DNA from: Alistipes sp.
Lineage (GTDB): Bacteria; Bacteroidota; Bacteroidia; Bacteroidales; Rikenellaceae
Reading direction: 5' to 3'
DNA length: 8,954 nucleotides
NCBI GenBank assembly: GCA_017380955.1
Contig: JAFOCZ010000003.1
Location: 1-8,954 of the forward strand
Below, in pieces: positions 7,316 to 8,954 of the stretch. Numbering within the stretch: position 1 is the stretch's first letter; each line of letters begins with the position of its first letter. Made by a program: the position numbers and the translations under genes. The notes beneath the pieces were generated by a model. The model saw only the letters and a list, made by a program, of their open reading frames with translations, made no database searches and had not been told where the DNA came from.

Positions 7316-8476
7316 TTAGCGTGTCATAAGGTTATTCTTCATAAACTCCCTGTCGACATTCACCACACGGCTTTCGCCGCTCTCACCATCCGACATTGTG
7401 AAGTAGAGCCTATTCATAACCTCCGAGAGTATAGCCTTCACATTTCGGAATCCCAACCCCGAGGCATATGCCTTCTCGGCGATAATCCGCAGCGCCTCGT
7501 CCGAGAAGCGGAGGTCTACGTTGTTATGCGACGCATAGTCTACGTGACCCTCGAGGATATTACCCTTAGCCTGCTTCATAATCTCGACAATGGTATCCAC
7601 AGTTAGAGGATTCATAACCGCAAAGACACCTATACGTCCCAGGAACTCAGGCAGGAAACCCCACTCCTCGAGATCCTCCGTTGTCACATACTTCATATAG
7701 TTCTCCGCCTCGGCATCACCGCTCTTCGTAGCGCCAAAGCCCATAGAAGCCCCCACACGCATACGGCGCTGGATAATCTTCTCGATGCCGCTGAACGCAC
7801 CACTGAAGACCACAAGGAGATTCTCCGTAGGCAACTCCACGATATTGGGCGTACCCTCCATAGGGTTATTACCATTCTCGATATGCAGCGTATGTCCCAC
7901 GTCGAGAATACGCATAAGGTCGCGCATCATATCGAAGGCATCGTCGTTTCCATTCGACGATAGTGTTGTGCAGTTGTGGCGCGGAATCTTATCCACCTCG
8001 TCGATGATTATCATCGCATACTTCAGCCTGTCGAGCGACACGCCATTGTTTAACTCCCTGGCTAATAGGCTCGTTAGTTGTGTTCCCTTCCATCCCGTTG
8101 GGCGCACCTCCGAACTGCTGAGGAATATCACAGGACAGTTGCAGACATCGGCCATAAGGCGCAACATCTCGCTCTTTCCCGTTCCCGTAGGGCCCAGCAT
8201 CATCACCGAGGACTTCACCTTACAGGTGTAGCCCTTACGCATACTGTCGAGGTGCTGGAAGAAGGGCACGGAGAGTTGCTCAATGACATCATCCTGACCC
8301 TTGATATATTGCTTCACATAGTCCGCCAAGGAACGCGCACTCTGCGTAACACCCTCATTATTTCTCTGGAATAGCCTCCAGAGCAGCCTCCAGAGCCTCA
8401 TGCAGTTGCTCTTGGTATTCCTGTTCCTCGATGTTTTCGATAGCTGCCGCCGCTGTGTGATCTGGAACAAAATCAC
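7316..8476 (-). CDS. ClpX-like AAA+ ATPase lacking the zinc-binding domain; N-terminus uncertain
   Basis: This is a ring-forming protein unfoldase of the ClpX type. In the 386-residue open frame: Walker A GPTGTGKS (95-102), Walker B MIIIDEVDKI (155-164), sensor-1 region VVFSGAFSG (222-230), EFLGRIGVF with the likely arginine finger R281, and sensor 2 in GLGFRNVK (341-347, R344). The C-X2-C zinc domain of ordinary ClpX is absent. The pore loop that is GYVG in ClpX reads GWKG (128-131). The RKH substrate loop is not seen. A ClpP-docking-like tripeptide MGF is present in ASMGFGAT (243-250). The first 38 residues read through the overlapping sigma-factor sequence in another frame and are probably not native: related sequence begins near NNEGVTQSARSLADYV (8362 leftward). 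A start upstream has probably been lost. The 361-residue gene follows 26 bp downstream. Confidence 0.82.
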   Translation of the reverse strand: MILFQITQRRQLSKTSRNRNTKSNCMRLWRLLWRLFQRNNEGVTQSARSLADYVKQYIKGQDDVIEQLSVPFFQHLDSMRKGYTCKVKSSVMMLGPTGTGKSEMLRLMADVCNCPVIFLSSSEVRPTGWKGTQLTSLLARELNNGVSLDRLKYAMIIIDEVDKIPRHNCTTLSSNGNDDAFDMMRDLMRILDVGHTLHIENGNNPMEGTPNIVELPTENLLVVFSGAFSGIEKIIQRRMRVGASMGFGATKSGDAEAENYMKYVTTEDLEEWGFLPEFLGRIGVFAVMNPLTVDTIVEIMKQAKGNILEGHVDYASHNNVDLRFSDEALRIIAEKAYASGLGFRNVKAILSEVMNRLYFTMSDGESGESRVVNVDREFMKNNLMTR

Positions 8477-8840
8477 CCATCAGCTGGCTGTCATCATCGT
8501 TACCCAATGGTCTATCCAAGCTGTCTGCCTTGTTTTCGATTCTACCTTGTTTCGTCCTGTATCCGGCGGTATCAGCAAAGGCCGTTTGCAGATGATACAT
8601 GAGCCAGGAGGAAAACGCACCGCACTCAGCCTTGTATGTTTCCAATGCCGCCACCAATGCGAAATAGCCGGATTGTACCAAATCCTCAAATTCTACCCTC
8701 TTGGAGTCGCTCAGCAACTCCAGAGAAGTCATTACCCGCTTTGCTTTCCACTTTACCAGATTGACAACAGCACCCCACAGCTCCTCCATCAAGCTCTGAT
8801 CCCCGGTCTGGACAGCCGCCACCAGCTCCTCGATTGACAT
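8358..8840 (-). pseudogene. Sigma-70 family RNA polymerase sigma factor, mobile-element type, truncated before region 4
   Basis: Residues are numbered from the ATG at 8840 (MSIEELVAAVQTGDQ), preferred over the ATG at 8873 because GGGGG lies 9 nt upstream. Region 2 is visible as FEDLVQSGYFALVAALETY and SSWLMYHLQTAF (about 51-88), followed by a RTKQGR segment and SLDRPL, typical of small sigma factors on Clostridia conjugative elements. The protein ends ALEAALEAIPEK and then TAA, just where region 4 (DNA-binding, usually after a LPE-type motif) should begin, so perhaps 60-70 residues are missing. Serine codons in this frame are TCA, TCT, TCC and AGC with no TCG, whereas the neighbouring ClpX-like gene uses TCG often, which suggests a different origin. 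Without region 4 it is unlikely to recognise a -35 element. The 3' end abuts Bacteroidota-like sequence. Alternative: a contig join artefact rather than a true pseudogene. Confidence 0.75.
8364..8396. repeat. Tandem 12-bp repeat and small palindrome at the sequence junction
   Basis: AGCCTCCAGAGC occurs twice in tandem (8373-8384 and 8385-8396), encoding the ALEA-ALEA end of the sigma factor. CTCTGGA (8364-8370) is the inverted partner of TCCAGAG (8377-8383). The palindrome sits at the last codons before the apparent change of sequence origin and may have promoted the join, biologically or in assembly. Confidence 0.5.
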
Positions 8841-8873
8841 TTTCACCGACCCCCAGTATAATGCAATATACAT

Positions 8874-8954
8874 GAGATCGGTTTACCTACTCCAAATCTC
8901 ACCGAAAAACCTTGCTCCATCCTTACCCCAGCCTTACCGCTTTTCACCCATCAA
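8874..8954 (-). other. Right-edge stretch upstream of the sigma-factor fragment
   Basis: On the minus strand an open frame of six codons ends in TAA (8934-8936), which could be the tail of an upstream gene, but it is too short to judge. A 6-bp inverted repeat TGAGAT / ATCTCA (8873-8878, 8896-8901) and a near-repeat of GGTAAGG are visible. No convincing promoter was identified. Confidence 0.25.

Noticed and set aside
7785..8231. Plus-strand open frame of 148 codons
   Set aside because: Antisense to the ClpX-like ATPase, whose Walker and sensor motifs establish the real frame.
8363..8476. N-terminal 38 residues of the ClpX-like open frame (Arg/Leu/Trp-rich start)
   Set aside because: This part is an out-of-frame reading of the sigma-factor sequence and does not resemble a ClpX N-terminus, so it is treated as read-through and not as a native domain.

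Overview
The window reads as a Bacteroidota (probably Bacteroidales) chromosome segment, with a short stretch of different origin at its right edge. Three things point to Bacteroidota. The promoter in front of rimP is of the TTTG / TAnnTTTG type. Most gene starts are preceded by A-rich leaders without a Shine-Dalgarno sequence. The IF2 and NusA proteins have the short or linker-rich forms usual in that phylum. This placement comes from reading the sequence; no search was run. All recognised genes lie on the minus strand, so transcription runs from high to low coordinates.

Right edge (about 8358-8954): a sigma-70-type protein with Clostridia-like mobile-element flavour. It keeps region 2 but loses region 4, and it stops abruptly where Bacteroidota-like sequence begins. 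Its serine codon use contains no TCG, unlike its neighbour. The join near 8355-8385 is either a real recombination point or an assembly chimera.

6204-8362: two genes 26 bp apart. The first is a ClpX-like AAA+ unfoldase without the usual zinc-binding domain. It has an altered pore loop (GWKG for GYVG) but keeps a ClpP-docking-like MGF loop. The second is a 361-residue protein that I do not recognise as a named family; its N-terminal 125 residues resemble the SecB chaperone fold in pattern. Together they could form an unfoldase and adaptor/chaperone module. This is the most novel possibility in the window.

1-6203: a transcription/translation operon, rimP - nusA - infB, followed 28 bp later by an acetyl-CoA hydrolase/transferase family gene (4-hydroxybutyrate CoA-transferase-like) that runs off the left edge. 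A clear Bacteroidota promoter (6135-6164) and a strong leader hairpin (6089-6120) precede rimP. The 344-bp gap between rimP and nusA is unusually long for this operon and holds a nested palindromic, REP/MITE-like element and a pair of 16-bp direct repeats. infB has a strong Shine-Dalgarno sequence, while the other operon genes do not.

RimP matures the 30S subunit, NusA controls elongation, pausing and termination, and IF2 places initiator tRNA on the ribosome. The first three genes therefore form the conserved gene-expression cluster, and the CoA-transferase appears to be a metabolic rider on the same transcript.
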